NCBI GenBank assembly: GCA_030043335.1
Contig: JASHXX010000461.1
Span: 1 to 5,381, forward strand
Source of the DNA: Xanthobacteraceae bacterium
GTDB lineage: Bacteria > Pseudomonadota > Alphaproteobacteria > Rhizobiales > Xanthobacteraceae
Direction of reading: 5' to 3'
DNA: 5,381 bases
Of this stretch, positions 1 to 5,381 are shown in pieces. The number at the start of each line of letters is the position of its first letter. Position 1 is the stretch's first letter. Below the pieces are notes generated by a model that worked only from the letters and a program-made list of their open reading frames with translations, searched no databases and was not told the DNA's origin. The position numbers were made by a program, and so were the translations under genes.

Positions 1-971
1 AGCTTCGCGATCAGGGCCAGCTCCTCGTGCAGCCGCTGCGCAACTTCAGGCGGAACGCCGCCGGGGAATCGATCCTTTGGATAGCGTTCCGCGGCACCGG
101 CCCAGGCGAGGTCTTCGAGATGCTGCTGCGCCGTCTTGCCTGGCGGCACCGGCTCATCGGGATATTCGTATTTCAACTCGCCGAGCGAGAAGCTGCAGGC
201 CTTGGCGATGTCGACGGTGCGGGCGATGGCTTCGGGAAATCGGGCGAACAATCGCGCCATCTCCGCCGGGGTTTTCAGATGCCGTTCGGCATTGACGGCG
301 AGCCGGTAGCCCGCCTCGGCGATGGTGCATTTCTCGCGGATGCAGGTGACGACGTCGAGGAGCGGCCGGCGCTCCGGCGCGTGATAGGAGACATCGTTGA
401 CGGCGACGAGCGGCGCGTTCAGCCGCGCGCCGAACTCGGCGAGAAGCTTGAGCCGGCGCGGTTCGTCGCCGCGATGATAATGCACGCCGGCGAGGAAGGT
501 GTGGCCCGGCGCCGTGTCCGCCAAGGCGGCGAGGCGGTCGACGAAATTCGCTCGCCCTGGCGAAGCGGGAGAGGATGAAAGAGACGCAGTCGGCGGCGGC
601 AGCGCGATGAAGATCTGGCCGGCGCTCGCGGCCAGAATTTCCTCGAAGGTCAGATGGCATTCGCCCTTCTTGGCCTTAAGGTTGCCTCGGGTCAGAAGCT
701 GGCAGAGCCGGCCATAAGCCGGGCGATCCGTCGGATAGGTGATGGTCTCGAAACCGTCGATGGTGACGAGGCGAGTGCCGACGACAAGCTTGATGCTCCG
801 GTTTTTGGCTTCGTCATAGGCGCGCACCACGCCGGCAAACGAGTTGCGGTCGGCAATGCCGATGGCGGCAAGACCGAGCTCTTCGGCGGTCGCGACCAGC
901 TCCTGCGGATGCGAGACGCCCCGCAGGAACGAGAAATTGGTGGTGACCGCAAGTTCGGCATAACCGCGCAT
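1..971 (-). CDS. dnaE2: Error-prone DNA polymerase DnaE2, N-terminal part (cut by left window edge)
   Basis: Partial gene: 323 complete codons from the ATG at 971 run open to the window edge. The DnaE2 family is usually about 1,050-1,150 aa, so roughly the first 30% is present. DnaE2 is the C-family polymerase that performs mutagenic translesion synthesis with ImuA and ImuB. The visible part is the PHP domain and the start of the following region. Family-typical stretches are TTNFSFLRGVSHPQEL (residues 10-25), GIADRNSFAGVVRAY (38-52) and VAVNDVSYHAPERRPL (189-204), followed by a DVVTCIREKCTI segment. A Ser/Pro/Ala-rich linker lies at about 125-142. The catalytic palm aspartates lie beyond the edge, so activity cannot be judged. 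The start fits the usual family beginning (Met, short, then YAEL). It lies 18 nt after the imuB stop, in the same frame and without a clear Shine-Dalgarno, so translational coupling to imuB is likely. Confidence 0.95.
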   Translation of the reverse strand, partial: MRGYAELAVTTNFSFLRGVSHPQELVATAEELGLAAIGIADRNSFAGVVRAYDEAKNRSIKLVVGTRLVTIDGFETITYPTDRPAYGRLCQLLTRGNLKAKKGECHLTFEEILAASAGQIFIALPPPTASLSSSPASPGRANFVDRLAALADTAPGHTFLAGVHYHRGDEPRRLKLLAEFGARLNAPLVAVNDVSYHAPERRPLLDVVTCIREKCTIAEAGYRLAVNAERHLKTPAEMARLFARFPEAIARTVDIAKACSFSLGELKYEYPDEPVPPGKTAQQHLEDLAWAGAAERYPKDRFPGGVPPEVAQRLHEELALIAK

Positions 972-989
972 CGGCTTGCTCGCACCAAC

Positions 990-2552
990 TCACGCAAACA
1001 GTCCATGCACGAACCAGCGCGCGGACGCGGTTTCGCGTCCGTACAGCCCTTCGCGAAAAAGCCAGAAGCGCTGGCCGTCGGTGTCCTCGACGAAGTAATA
1101 ATCGCGCGTCGGCTCGGACCGGCGCTGACGCCACCACTCGCCGGCGATGCGTTCCGGGCCCTGCGCGTCGGCGACCTCGTAGGTCACGCCGCGCCAGCAA
1201 AAACGTCGGGGCGGTCCCTCGGGGACGAGCGCCATCACCTCGGTGGGCTCCGCCTGGGGCAACAGCAGCAGCGGCCGGGTTTGTTCCGGCGCCGGCCATG
1301 ATGATGCCGGCTGCTCGTCGGCGACCGGCGTCAGCACTTCGGCGCGCTCGGGGATATGACTGGCCACCGGCCGGAAGCGCCGCACGCTCGCCGGGCCGAG
1401 ACGCTGGCGCAATTTGTCGATCAAGGACGCGCACCGCTCGGTTCGATTGCCGTCCCCGGCGAGCGAGGTGAATTCGGTCTGGCGCGCCGGCAAAGGCTCG
1501 GCGCGGGTGATGGCAAGACCGAGCGCCTCGAAGCCGAAGCCGGCATCCTGCGCCGCCGCAAGCGCCTCGAGCTTGAGATCGATGAGCCGCGTCAGATGCG
1601 CGACGTTGCGCGTCGGCAGCGTCAGGCCGATATCGACCGTCTCGACCGCGCCATCGACGCGATAAAGCGAAAGCCGCAACGCGCGCGCTCCGACATCGTC
1701 GCGCATGAGCACATGCACGAGGGTCTGCATCAGGCGCCTGGCCAGCGCAACGATCGCCTCCTGCGTGAAAATCGGCTCGAGCAGATAGCGCAGGCAGTGA
1801 TAGACCGGCGGCGCCACGATCGGGACGAGCGGCTCATCGATGCGGCCGAGCGCCTGGTCGAGACGTCCGAGGAGCTCGGCCGGGAAACGCGCGGCAAAGG
1901 GCGCCCGCGGCTTGTCGAGGAGCGCGCCGACGGTTTTGCAGCCAAACCGGCGCAGCGTCGTTGCGGTTTCCGGCGAAAGCCGCAAGGCTTCGACAGGAAG
2001 ATCCGTCAGCGCTTCGGCCTCCCGCCCCGAGGGCAGTACCATCAGGGACGCCGGATGAAAGTGCGACAGCGCCCAGGCAGTGCCCGGCGTAGCGGCGACG
2101 GCAAGCCGTGCCAGCAGATCGAAACGTTGCAGCCGCGAATGCAGATCGGCGATGAGCCGTTCCTCGCCGCCGAACAGATGGGCGGCGCCTTCGACGTCGA
2201 GGAAAAAACCGTCGGCGCCGTTGTCCTCGCCCCATGGCGAGGCGGTCGGCGTATAGCGCGTCGCCCACAGCGTCAGGCGACGCAGCGCGGCGTCATCGGC
2301 GGCGGCATCGATTGGGCGCACCTGCAAAAAACCTGCCTTCGCCCGCGCGTCGGCCAAGGATTCGCCGACCGCCAGTCCCGCCGCCTCGGCCGTCTCGTTC
2401 AAAGCGGCGATGCGCGGCCCGCCGCTGGCGGCAATGACGAGTACGAACGGCTGTTCAGGATCAACAGGCTGATCGGAGGACTTCACCGCCTGCGCGGCGA
2501 GCATACGCAGGATCGGCCAGCGCGGCAGCCAGACAGAAACGATGCGCGACAT
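990..2552 (-). CDS. imuB: ImuB, Y-family DNA polymerase homologue of the mutasome (non-catalytic)
   Basis: 520 aa, normal length for alphaproteobacterial ImuB. ImuB is related to DinB/UmuC but in characterised systems does not polymerise; it bridges DnaE2 and ImuA to the beta clamp. Seen here: N-terminus VSVWLPRWPI (5-14), where active Y-family enzymes have an acidic metal ligand; the palm motif ADGFFLDVEGAAHLFGG (113-129), where the usual Asp-Glu pair reads Asp-Gly; a helix-hairpin-helix region at about 190-216; a little-finger region at about 250-350; and an ImuB-specific C-terminal domain with GPERIAGEWW (465-474), RDYYFVED (483-490) and the terminal WFVHGLFA. A leucine run preceded by Gln (about 424-431) lies where a clamp-binding motif would be expected, but its spacing does not fit the consensus exactly. 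Of two nearby ATGs (2558 and 2552) I chose 2552 because GGAG sits 7 nt upstream of it. The gene starts inside the end of imuA and is followed by dnaE2. Confidence 0.95.
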   Translation of the reverse strand: MSRIVSVWLPRWPILRMLAAQAVKSSDQPVDPEQPFVLVIAASGGPRIAALNETAEAAGLAVGESLADARAKAGFLQVRPIDAAADDAALRRLTLWATRYTPTASPWGEDNGADGFFLDVEGAAHLFGGEERLIADLHSRLQRFDLLARLAVAATPGTAWALSHFHPASLMVLPSGREAEALTDLPVEALRLSPETATTLRRFGCKTVGALLDKPRAPFAARFPAELLGRLDQALGRIDEPLVPIVAPPVYHCLRYLLEPIFTQEAIVALARRLMQTLVHVLMRDDVGARALRLSLYRVDGAVETVDIGLTLPTRNVAHLTRLIDLKLEALAAAQDAGFGFEALGLAITRAEPLPARQTEFTSLAGDGNRTERCASLIDKLRQRLGPASVRRFRPVASHIPERAEVLTPVADEQPASSWPAPEQTRPLLLLPQAEPTEVMALVPEGPPRRFCWRGVTYEVADAQGPERIAGEWWRQRRSEPTRDYYFVEDTDGQRFWLFREGLYGRETASARWFVHGLFA

Positions 2553-3237
2553 GATCATACTCCACTATCCATTCGCCGGTCCGTCCGTTGCGGCAGCGCT
2601 CAAGCCGCAGATGCCAGCGCGCGCGCGCGAACAGGCCGAAGCGGTCGTGCGCGGCCGGCGCCGGACCGACGCGCCAACGCGTCGCCGCCGCGCTCGATTC
2701 CAGGAACTGGGCCTGCCGCAGCAGCAACAGCGACAGGCCGGCTTCCATGGCGGCGAGATGCAGCCTTTGACTCAATTTCAGATCGAGCTTGTCGATCACG
2801 CCGGCGACGGCAACCGGCGCGACCGAACGCAACGCTTCTTCCAGGGCCCACAGGGTTTCGTTGCGATGCGCGGTCTCGACCAGGATCAGCCGGCTCGGCT
2901 CGAGGCCGAGAGCCTGGCAGCCGTGACCATGCGGGCGGCCATATTCGCGGAACCCGTAGGCCGGCGTGACGAGGAAGAGCGGATGCGTGCGGGGCAGGCG
3001 GGCCAGCAGCGCCACGATGAAACCGAAAGCAAGCGCAGCACTGCCTGGTTCGGGCACGACCTCATGCAAGGCCCCACAGGCAAGGCCGCCTTGCGGCAGG
3101 CAGCAATCGATGGCGGAAAGGCCAAAGGGGAGGGTTTGCGTGGCCAAAAACCCTTCCATTTTGGGCAGCAGCCGGCGCAATTCCTGCGCGACAGCGGCGC
3201 GGTTTCTCACCATGGAAAGGGCGGCGGATTGGGTCAT
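2461..3237 (-). CDS. imuA: ImuA, RecA-like accessory protein of the mutasome
   Basis: 258 aa, typical for ImuA (also annotated as an ImuA- or SulA-like protein). It is the first gene of the SOS mutasome operon and is needed with ImuB for DnaE2-dependent damage-induced mutagenesis in characterised systems. Seen: a helical N-terminus, then the family start of the RecA-like core, FGLSAIDCCLPQGGL (38-52) and GALHEVVPEPGSAALAF (55-71). The last stretch occupies the Walker A position but lacks the Lys-Thr/Ser pair, so canonical P-loop ATP binding is doubtful. Further on are LFLVTPAYGFREYG (87-100), GLEPSRLILVE (111-121), LWALEEALRS (129-138) and the C-terminal GRTGEWIVEYDHVAHRF (218-234). The frame stays open up to an ATG at 3312, but that codon overlaps the promoter -35 box and the upstream peptide is not ImuA-like. 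The ATG at 3237 is preferred; the ATG at 3213 is an alternative. No strong Shine-Dalgarno is visible for either. Confidence 0.9.
   Translation of the reverse strand: MTQSAALSMVRNRAAVAQELRRLLPKMEGFLATQTLPFGLSAIDCCLPQGGLACGALHEVVPEPGSAALAFGFIVALLARLPRTHPLFLVTPAYGFREYGRPHGHGCQALGLEPSRLILVETAHRNETLWALEEALRSVAPVAVAGVIDKLDLKLSQRLHLAAMEAGLSLLLLRQAQFLESSAAATRWRVGPAPAAHDRFGLFARARWHLRLERCRNGRTGEWIVEYDHVAHRFCLAAALADPAYARRAGGEVLRSAC
2560..2563 (-). promoter_or_regulatory. Shine-Dalgarno for imuB inside imuA
   Basis: GGAG read on the minus strand, 7 nt before the ATG at 2552 and only 1 nt before the alternative ATG at 2558. The spacing decides the imuB start. The site lies within imuA codons, so ribosomes translating the imuA tail pass over it. 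Confidence 0.6.
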
Positions 3238-3283
3238 ACTGTGTGTGGCCGTGTGGATATTCCCGGTACGTTCCTGGGGCCAA

Positions 3284-3312
3284 ATCCTAGAACAAAACAG
3301 GAACAATGCCAA
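3284..3312 (-). promoter_or_regulatory. Predicted sigma70-type promoter of imuA-imuB-dnaE2
   Basis: Minus-strand -35 TTGGCA (3312-3307, 5 of 6 to TTGACA), a spacer of exactly 17 nt, and -10 TAGGAT (3289-3284, 4 of 6 to TATAAT). The 15-nt LexA box lies entirely in the spacer and abuts the -10. Transcription would start near 3277, giving a leader of about 40 nt to the ATG at 3237. This is inferred from consensus only. Confidence 0.6.
3290..3304 (-). promoter_or_regulatory. LexA operator (alphaproteobacterial SOS box)
   Basis: On the plus strand this reads GAAC, seven bases (AAAACAG), GAAC; on the minus strand it reads GTTC, CTGTTTT, GTTC. This matches exactly the direct-repeat SOS box GTTC-N7-GTTC known for alphaproteobacterial LexA. 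It ends 52 nt upstream of the imuA start codon and fills most of the spacer of the predicted imuA promoter, so bound LexA should block RNA polymerase. Identification rests on motif match plus position before a gene family known to be in the LexA regulon. Confidence 0.88.
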
Positions 3313-3331
3313 GGGCCCTCTAAGGGCCTCT
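3311..3331. repeat. Short imperfect tandem repeat in the divergent intergenic region
   Basis: Two near-identical units, AAGGGCCCTCT (3311-3321) and AAGGGCCTCT (3322-3331), differ by one base deletion. The first contains the perfect 8-bp palindrome AGGGCCCT (3312-3319). The pair lies immediately upstream of the imuA -35 box in the space shared with the lsrF-like gene. Function is unknown; it may be chance or an operator pair. Confidence 0.35.
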
Positions 3332-3425
3332 TGCGGTCTTCTGCAAGCGCCAAGGCTGCCTTGCTGCCGTAAGATCGATGGCGCATAGGTCTTGCCCCCA
3401 TCGCCGACAGAGGTCCTTGCAGCAC

Positions 3426-3429
3426 AGGA
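3426..3429 (+). promoter_or_regulatory. Shine-Dalgarno of the lsrF-like gene
   Basis: AGGA with 8 nt to the ATG at 3438. It supports this start over the in-frame ATG at 3378, whose extra 20 residues have no counterpart at the start of E. coli LsrF. I found no convincing sigma70 promoter for this gene between 3313 and 3425. Confidence 0.6.
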
Positions 3430-3437
3430 ACGAGCCC

Positions 3438-4316
3438 ATGCCGGAAGTCGACAAGGAAGGAGAACGCTACGCCGCCGACCGGCCGCAGCAGACCCCGGGT
3501 TTCTACCTCAAGGGCTCCCATCAGCTCGATTGGGGGATGAAGAATCGCCTCGCCCGCGTGTTCGCGCCGGCCTCAGGCCGCACCGTGATGCTGGCGGTTG
3601 ACCACGGCTATTTCCAAGGCCCGACCACCGGGCTCGAGCGCATCGACCTTTCCATCGTGCCGCTGCTGCAGTCCTGCGACGCGTTGTTCTGCACCCGGGG
3701 CATCTTGCGCTCGCTCATTCCGGCGGACACCGGCAAGCCGATGGTGCTGCGCGCGAGCGGCGGCCCCAGCATTCTGCGCGAGGAATTGTCGGACGAAGAG
3801 ATCGCGATGGACATGGACGATGCGGTGCGGTTGAACGCCGCCGGCGTCGGCATCCAGGTGTTCATCGGCGGCGACTTCGAGACCCGCTCGGTCCACAACA
3901 TGACCAAGCTGGTCGATGCCGGCCTGCGCGTCGGCATTCCGGTCATGGGCATCACCGCCGTCGGCAAGAACATGGTGCGTGATGCCAAATATTTCCGCCT
4001 CGCCTGCCGCATCATCGCCGAGCTCGGCGCGCAATATGTGAAGACCTATTACGTCGAGGACGGCTTCGACACCGTGACCGCATCGTGTCCGGTGCCGATC
4101 GTCATGGCGGGCGGAAAAAAGCTTGCCGAGCTCGATGCGCTGACCATGGCGTACAACGCCGTGCAGCAGGGCGCCGCCGGCGTCGACATGGGGCGCAACA
4201 TTTTTCAGTCGGCCGCGCCGCAGGCGATGATCGCGGCGATCAACGCCGTCGTACACAAGAACCTCAAGCCCAAAGAGGCGTACGAGCTGTTTAGTTCGCT
4301 GAAGACGAAGGGGTGA
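3438..4316 (+). CDS. lsrF: LsrF-type class I aldolase/thiolase (3-hydroxy-5-phosphonooxypentane-2,4-dione thiolase family)
   Basis: 292 aa, against 291 for E. coli LsrF as I recall it, with similarity along the whole length. LsrF is a cytoplasmic TIM-barrel enzyme that ends autoinducer-2 catabolism by transferring an acetyl group from the phosphorylated signal product to CoA. Shared blocks are [15 protein letters not shown] (24-38), [21 protein letters not shown] (50-70), CTRGILRS (85-92), VLRASGG (103-109), MDDAVRLN (126-133), GKNMVRD (176-182), [10 protein letters not shown] (201-210), [12 protein letters not shown] (217-228) and [11 protein letters not shown] (248-258). Lys202 aligns with the Schiff-base lysine (Lys203 in E. 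coli by my alignment); Asp55 and His56 align with the conserved Asp-His pair. No frameshift or missing active-site residue is seen. No lsrK, lsrG, lsrR or transporter genes are in the window, so the physiological substrate is uncertain; a related sugar-phosphate aldolase activity is possible. It diverges from imuA with 200 nt between start codons. Confidence 0.88.
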   Translation: MPEVDKEGERYAADRPQQTPGFYLKGSHQLDWGMKNRLARVFAPASGRTVMLAVDHGYFQGPTTGLERIDLSIVPLLQSCDALFCTRGILRSLIPADTGKPMVLRASGGPSILREELSDEEIAMDMDDAVRLNAAGVGIQVFIGGDFETRSVHNMTKLVDAGLRVGIPVMGITAVGKNMVRDAKYFRLACRIIAELGAQYVKTYYVEDGFDTVTASCPVPIVMAGGKKLAELDALTMAYNAVQQGAAGVDMGRNIFQSAAPQAMIAAINAVVHKNLKPKEAYELFSSLKTKG

Positions 4317-4335
4317 GCGTCGTCATTCCGCGGGC

Positions 4336-4353
4336 GCCGGTCGAAAAATCGGC
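4336..4353 (+). terminator. Possible weak terminator hairpin after the lsrF-like gene
   Basis: GCCGGT and ATCGGC can form a 6-bp stem with one G-U pair around a CGAAAA loop, starting 20 nt after the stop codon. Only a broken T-rich stretch (CGTCTTA) follows, so an intrinsic terminator is not certain. Confidence 0.3.
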
Positions 4354-4426
4354 CGTCTTAACCATCCGTCAGACCAAATCCGGGCAAAATAACCAATTCA
4401 ACGGCCAGCGCTCGCTCGGGGACAAC

Positions 4427-4458
4427 TTGCGCGTTATTGTGCGCTGCTACTCGCGCAA
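4427..4458. repeat. Inverted repeat upstream of the crotonase-family gene
   Basis: TTGCGCG (4427-4433) and CGCGCAA (4452-4458) are perfect 7-bp inverted arms separated by 18 nt. A second pairing, GCGC (4429-4432) with GCGC (4441-4444), overlaps the left arm and would compete with it in RNA. The element ends 41 nt before the start codon at 4500. It could be an operator for a dimeric regulator or a leader hairpin; nothing in the sequence decides between them. Confidence 0.4.
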
Positions 4459-4489
4459 AATTAACGGATGGGACGATCGCAGGGGATCA

Positions 4490-4494
4490 AGAGG
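4490..4494 (+). promoter_or_regulatory. Shine-Dalgarno of the crotonase-family gene
   Basis: AGAGG with 5 nt to the ATG at 4500. It supports this start over the upstream in-frame GTG at 4437, whose extra 21 residues do not resemble a crotonase N-terminus and would run through the inverted repeat. Confidence 0.6.
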
Positions 4495-4499
4495 CGGTC

Positions 4500-5243
4500 A
4501 TGTTCGATCTGAAACTACAAAACGGCGTTGCGGTCGTCGCTATTAAGCACGGCAGGGGCAACACGCTCGACATCGAGCTTTGCGAGGCGCTGGCGAAGTG
4601 TTTCGACGAATTGCGCACGGCGGACGCGCGCGCCGTGGTGATCACCGGCCAGAGCCGGATCTTCTGCGCCGGCGTCGATCTGAAACGAGTAACCGCAGAC
4701 GGCATCGACTATGTGCGCCGGTTCATTCCGGCACTGCACCGGCTGAGCGAGGCGGTGTTCTTCCATCCGAAGCCGGTGGTGGCCGCGATCAACGGCTATA
4801 CGATCGCCGGTGGCTGCGTCCTTGCCTGCTGCGCCGACCGGCGGATCATGGCGCGCGGGCGAGGGCGCATCGGCGTCATCGAGCTCCTCGTCGGCGTGCC
4901 GTTTCCGGCGCTGGCGTTGGAGGTCATCCGCTTTGCCGTCCCGTCGCGGCATTTTTCCGAGGTTACGCTGAGCGGCGCGACCTACGATTCCGCCGCCGCG
5001 CTGGAGCGCGGTCTGGTCGACGAGGTGGTCGAGGCTGACGCCCTGATGCAGCACGCCATCGCCGCCGCGGAAAAACTGGCGTTGCTGCCCTCGCTCGCTT
5101 TCGCCCACACCAAGGGCCAGATGCGATTGCCGGTCGCCGAGCGCATGGAGCGAAGCGGCGCCGAGATCGACAAACGCGTTGCCGAAATCTGGTCCGACCC
5201 GGAAACGCTCCAGGGCGTTCGCGATTTTGTCGAGCGCAGCTAA
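4500..5243 (+). CDS. Enoyl-CoA hydratase/isomerase family protein (crotonase fold)
   Basis: 247 aa, slightly short of the usual 255-265 for single-domain crotonases. The family binds acyl-CoA thioesters and stabilises an enolate in an oxyanion hole; members hydrate, isomerise, hydrolyse or cleave different CoA substrates. Seen: the beta-strand start FDLKLQNGVAVVAIKHGRGNTLD (2-24), the first oxyanion-hole motif FCAGVDLK (55-62), the second in INGYTIAGGCVLACCADRRIM (97-117), and a C-terminal helical region with GLVDEVV (171-177). Glu128 (in IELLVGV) and Glu154 (in EVTLSGA) align by eye with the two catalytic glutamates of mitochondrial enoyl-CoA hydratase. The usual PGAGGTQRL-like stretch after the first is replaced by PFPALALEVIRFA (134-146), so a different substrate or reaction is possible. 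It probably has its own transcript, given the 183-nt gap from the lsrF-like gene. The exact substrate cannot be told from sequence. Confidence 0.88.
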   Translation: MFDLKLQNGVAVVAIKHGRGNTLDIELCEALAKCFDELRTADARAVVITGQSRIFCAGVDLKRVTADGIDYVRRFIPALHRLSEAVFFHPKPVVAAINGYTIAGGCVLACCADRRIMARGRGRIGVIELLVGVPFPALALEVIRFAVPSRHFSEVTLSGATYDSAAALERGLVDEVVEADALMQHAIAAAEKLALLPSLAFAHTKGQMRLPVAERMERSGAEIDKRVAEIWSDPETLQGVRDFVERS

Positions 5244-5248
5244 CGCCG

Positions 5249-5275
5249 GCGCGGCGTTCGCCGCGGTTGCCGCGC
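5249..5275 (+). terminator. GC-rich hairpin after the crotonase-family gene
   Basis: GCGCGGC (5249-5255) pairs perfectly with GCCGCGC (5269-5275). An alternative tighter stem, GCGGC (5251-5255) with GCCGC (5260-5264), closes a GTTC loop. It begins 5 nt after the stop codon, as a transcript-end hairpin would, but no T-run follows. I see nothing else in the remaining sequence to 5381. Confidence 0.25.
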
Positions 5276-5381
5276 AAGCGTCAATGCCTCGAGCGCCGGC
5301 CGGTGCCGACTTGAAGTCGCGCGAAAAACCGCAGTGACAGCGTCCGCTGCGAGCTGGGGTCGAAGCCATCGCGCGTTGCGG

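Larger units (their letters stand above)
4317..4499. other. 183-nt intergenic gap, less GC-rich than its surroundings
   Basis: No convincing gene. A GTG at 4313 overlaps the lsrF-like stop and opens a 77-codon frame running to 4546, but it lacks the codon bias of its neighbours and overlaps the next gene by 47 nt. The middle (about 4358-4405) is clearly more A-rich than the flanking genes, as expected for a promoter region. I could not place a good -35/-10 pair. A possible terminator hairpin and an inverted repeat in it are listed separately. Confidence 0.6.

Noticed and set aside
27..578. 183-codon plus-strand open frame at the left edge
   Set aside because: Antisense to dnaE2, whose minus-strand frame is open from 971 to the edge and carries family motifs throughout.
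1356..2969. 537-codon plus-strand open frame antisense to imuB and part of imuA
   Set aside because: It lies opposite two clearly recognised genes, is rich in Arg/Gly/Ala/Gln with no recognisable domain, and is the expected shadow of high-GC codon bias.
3238..3312. N-terminal extension of imuA to the ATG at 3312
   Set aside because: It would include the LexA box and start inside the -35 element; the extra residues are unlike ImuA.
3330..3347. CTTGC/GCAAG 5-bp inverted repeat with an 8-nt loop in the divergent intergenic region
   Set aside because: Too short to separate from chance, with no T-run or promoter element associated.
3428..3431. Additional GAAC half-site just before the lsrF-like start
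   Set aside because: No second GAAC at 7-nt spacing, so it is not an SOS box; the lsrF-like gene shows no LexA operator of its own.
3378..3437. N-terminal extension of the lsrF-like protein to the ATG at 3378
   Set aside because: The ATG at 3438 has a well-spaced AGGA and gives the normal LsrF length and N-terminus.
3573..4256. 227-codon minus-strand open frame antisense to the lsrF-like gene
   Set aside because: The sense strand encodes a full-length LsrF homologue; the antisense product (His/Arg/Asp/Gly-rich) resembles no family.
4313..4546. 77-codon plus-strand frame starting with a GTG that overlaps the lsrF-like stop
   Set aside because: Despite the coupling-like GTGA overlap, it has no codon bias, no recognisable domain, and runs 47 nt into the crotonase gene in another frame.
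4515..5369. 284-codon minus-strand open frame antisense to the crotonase gene
   Set aside because: Opposite a gene with clear crotonase motifs; low-complexity Ala/Arg/Gly composition typical of antisense shadows.

Overview
The window looks like a piece of a GC-rich alphaproteobacterial chromosome, most likely Hyphomicrobiales (the Bradyrhizobium/Xanthobacteraceae/Rhizobium side). Three things point there: high GC with strong third-position bias, a complete imuA-imuB-dnaE2 mutagenesis cassette, and an exact GAAC-N7-GAAC box, the LexA operator form known from Alphaproteobacteria. The lineage is inferred from protein and operator character, without a database search.

Left two thirds, minus strand (about 1-3312): an SOS-inducible mutasome operon read right to left. 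A sigma70-like promoter (TTGGCA, 17-nt spacer, TAGGAT) has the LexA box wholly inside its spacer. It is followed by imuA (RecA-like accessory protein, 258 aa), imuB (catalytically degenerate Y-family polymerase homologue, 520 aa) and the first 323 codons of dnaE2 (error-prone C-family polymerase, cut by the left edge). The genes are tightly packed. imuB starts 92 bp inside imuA on its own Shine-Dalgarno. dnaE2 starts 18 nt after the imuB stop, in the same reading frame. In known systems the three products act together in translesion synthesis and damage-induced mutagenesis: DnaE2 polymerises, ImuB bridges to the sliding clamp, and ImuA is accessory.

Right third, plus strand (3438-5243): two metabolic genes diverge from the mutasome. 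The first is a full-length LsrF-type class I aldolase/thiolase (292 aa), very close to E. coli LsrF of autoinducer-2 catabolism, but no other lsr gene is in the window. After a 183-nt, less GC-rich gap containing a 7-bp inverted repeat comes a crotonase-fold enoyl-CoA hydratase/isomerase family protein (247 aa). The last 138 nt hold only a GC-rich hairpin.

The window holds no RNA gene, mobile element or CRISPR array that I can see. The mutasome is a known system. The most informative details are the LexA-operator/promoter layout, the gene junctions and the orphan LsrF.
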